A stretch of 61,002 nt of DNA from Sphingomonas sp. Leaf412 (GTDB lineage Bacteria > Pseudomonadota > Alphaproteobacteria > Sphingomonadales > Sphingomonadaceae), in assembly GCF_001425405.1 (NCBI RefSeq), contig NZ_LMQP01000001.1, forward strand, positions 805,603 through 866,604. Reading direction: 5' to 3'. Made by a program: the position numbers and the translations under genes. The notes beneath the pieces were generated by a model. The model searched no databases. It saw only the letters and a list, made by a program, of their open reading frames with translations, and was not told where the DNA came from. Positions 59,971 to 61,002 of this stretch are shown piece after piece. Positions within the stretch are counted from its first letter, which is position 1, and each line of letters starts with the position of its first letter.

Positions 59971-60680
59971 GCGGCGGCCTTCCGCTTCCGGCGCTTCGGG
60001 AAGGACCAGATCAGCAGCCACGCGCCGCTGACCGCCATCGCGAACGCGCTCCATGTGGCGACGCGCAGCAGCGGATTGTTCACGTCGGTGCGGGTGTCGT
60101 AATCCATGATGTGCAGCATCCACGCGATGTCGAACACCCGCCACAGCAGGTGCCGCTTGGCGACCAATTCCCCCGTCAGCGGCGCGATATACAGCGTGGG
60201 CCGGTTCCAGCCCGCGAATTCGACCTGCCAATACGGTGGCTTGCGCGTGCCCAGTTCCTGCACCGGCGTCGTCAGGCGGGTCGCCCGGACGATGCGCGCG
60301 TCGCCCGAATACAGGCGCGTGGCGATGCGGCGGACGTCCCCCTCGTTCAACTCGCCCAGCCGCTGGCCGGTCCGCGCGTCATAGGCGGACACGCCGTCGG
60401 GCGCCTGTACCCGCCATACGGGTCGGCCCAGCCGCTGCTGGAGCCGCACCTCCGTCGCGCCCGTCGCCGCCGCGGCGATGCGCGCGGGTGCCATCAGGTC
60501 GCGCGTCTGCAGCGCGGGCGGCGTCGCGGCGCGGACCAGATGATCGCCGTGGATCGTGTCGATATGGACGACCACCATGTAGAACCCTGTCGCGGTCCAC
60601 AGCACGACCTGCACCCCCACGAACAGGGCCAGCCATTTGTGCAGCCGCCGGACGGTCAGCGGCCATCGGAACGCGGCCAC
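59967..60680 (-). CDS. PepSY domain membrane protein, first of a pair
   Basis: A 237-aa protein with the same layout as its downstream sister: helix at about 12-38 (RRLHKWLALFVGVQVVLW), a periplasmic domain with GRPVWRVQAPDGVSAYDA, and a C-terminal helix after WMLHIMDYD. The GTG start at 60680 lies two bases after the receptor stop; a CTG overlapping that stop is a less likely start. Together the two half-size proteins correspond to one conventional four-helix PepSY reductase. Confidence 0.8.
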   Translation of the reverse strand: MAAFRWPLTVRRLHKWLALFVGVQVVLWTATGFYMVVVHIDTIHGDHLVRAATPPALQTRDLMAPARIAAAATGATEVRLQQRLGRPVWRVQAPDGVSAYDARTGQRLGELNEGDVRRIATRLYSGDARIVRATRLTTPVQELGTRKPPYWQVEFAGWNRPTLYIAPLTGELVAKRHLLWRVFDIAWMLHIMDYDTRTDVNNPLLRVATWSAFAMAVSGAWLLIWSFPKRRKRKAAA

Positions 60681-60682
60681 GG

Positions 60683-61002
60683 TCAGAACGCCGTGCGGAC
60701 GCCGACGTAGAAGCGTCGGCGCAGCAGGTCGTAGGTCATCGTGTCGGTGTTCCCGTCGGTGAAGCTGGGGATATACGGTGCCCCGGTGTCGAACAGGTTG
60801 TCGACGCCGATCTGGAACCGCGTGCGCTCGTCCACCTCGAACGCGACCTGCGCGTTGTGGTAGAAGGTGTCGGGCGTGCGATAGCCGATCGCGGTGGGGG
60901 CGGCGTTGAAATCCTGCGCGCTGCCGATGAACTGCGTCGACCAGGTGGCGGAGACGCCGTCCTGCCGCGCGGTGGCGACGCCATAGCCGCGCCACTTCGG
61001 AT
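60683..61002 (-). CDS. TonB-dependent receptor, C-terminal fragment at window edge
   Basis: Only the last 106 codons are in the window; the gene continues beyond 61002. The visible part is the end of an outer-membrane beta-barrel: AQVAFEVDERTRFQIGVDNL, then FDTGAPYIPSF, and a terminal strand FYVGVRTAF ending in Phe. The VDNLFD motif is typical of TonB receptors. It heads an operon with the two PepSY genes, probably for uptake and reduction of an iron chelate. Confidence 0.85.
   Translation of the reverse strand, partial: PKWRGYGVATARQDGVSATWSTQFIGSAQDFNAAPTAIGYRTPDTFYHNAQVAFEVDERTRFQIGVDNLFDTGAPYIPSFTDGNTDTMTYDLLRRRFYVGVRTAF

Noticed and set aside
1..61002. tRNA or rRNA genes, CRISPR arrays, insertion sequences, attachment sites
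   Set aside because: I saw no tRNA-like cloverleaf with TTC-arm consensus, no spaced direct repeats, no transposase motif and no terminal inverted repeats anywhere in the window.

Overview
The window is about 61 kb of very G+C-rich DNA (roughly 70%). Genes are packed tightly, with many ATGA/GTGA start-stop overlaps and frequent GTG starts. The gene content (PhnA-like and CsbD stress proteins, an EcfG-type GGAAC-N16-CGTT promoter, paired PepSY proteins beside a TonB receptor, a cop cluster, HutC, large hybrid kinases) points to an alphaproteobacterium, most likely a Sphingomonas-type sphingomonad. This is inferred from content; no rRNA or tRNA gene is present to confirm it. I see no insertion sequence, prophage, CRISPR array or plasmid functions, so the region looks chromosomal.

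Layout: 0.04-1.65 kb, a PPP-type phosphatase with altered motifs and an LprI-like membrane protein. 1.8-7.3 kb, a hotdog thioesterase, then a minus-strand operon SDR > APH-type phosphotransferase > acyl-CoA dehydrogenase > zinc alcohol dehydrogenase with a divergent LysR regulator; this resembles the 4-hydroxyacyl-CoA (LvaA/LvaC, ACAD10/11) route. 7.3-11.3 kb, a TonB-siderophore-type receptor with a possible Zur box and a SulP transporter. 11.3-17.5 kb, a seven-gene overlapping operon of four glycosyltransferases, a PIG-L deacetylase, a NodS-like methyltransferase and an acyl-CoA-dehydrogenase-like protein. 17.7-22.9 kb, a membrane chemoreceptor with a small partner, and an Mfd-type helicase behind a perfect EcfG promoter. 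22.9-28.5 kb, a serine hydrolase, a TetR gene with three matching operator-like sites and two small target genes, an FAD monooxygenase fused to a TspO domain, and a LysR gene. 28.5-33.2 kb, acyl-CoA dehydrogenase, acyl-CoA synthetase and a DUF389 protein.

33.3-40.7 kb is a stress block: entericidin, PhnA-like, two CsbD-type proteins, a PAS-LuxR regulator, a bacterial nitric oxide synthase translationally coupled to a radical SAM protein, and a DUF1206 membrane protein; two transcription units begin with EcfG-like promoters. 40.9-49 kb is a signalling hub: a diguanylate cyclase, a KaiC-like ATPase and two hybrid histidine kinases. 49-53.3 kb holds a single protein with GH18-like, CE4 deacetylase and GT2 domains, a small STAS-like protein and a single-domain response regulator.

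53.5-58.5 kb is a metal-resistance locus. A CnrY-X-H-like anti-sigma/sensor/ECF-sigma trio reads directly into copA-copB, with copC divergent. Three promoters of the same design (GAGGG-type -35, CGTA -10, identical 12-nt gap) precede the trio, copAB and copC. 58.5-61 kb holds a HutC regulator and a TonB receptor-PepSY-PepSY operon that runs off the window edge.

The best candidates for undescribed biology are the glyco-operon (11.3-17.5 kb), the monooxygenase-TspO fusion, the nitric oxide synthase/radical SAM pair, the CnrYXH-controlled cop locus and the stress-controlled Mfd-like helicase.
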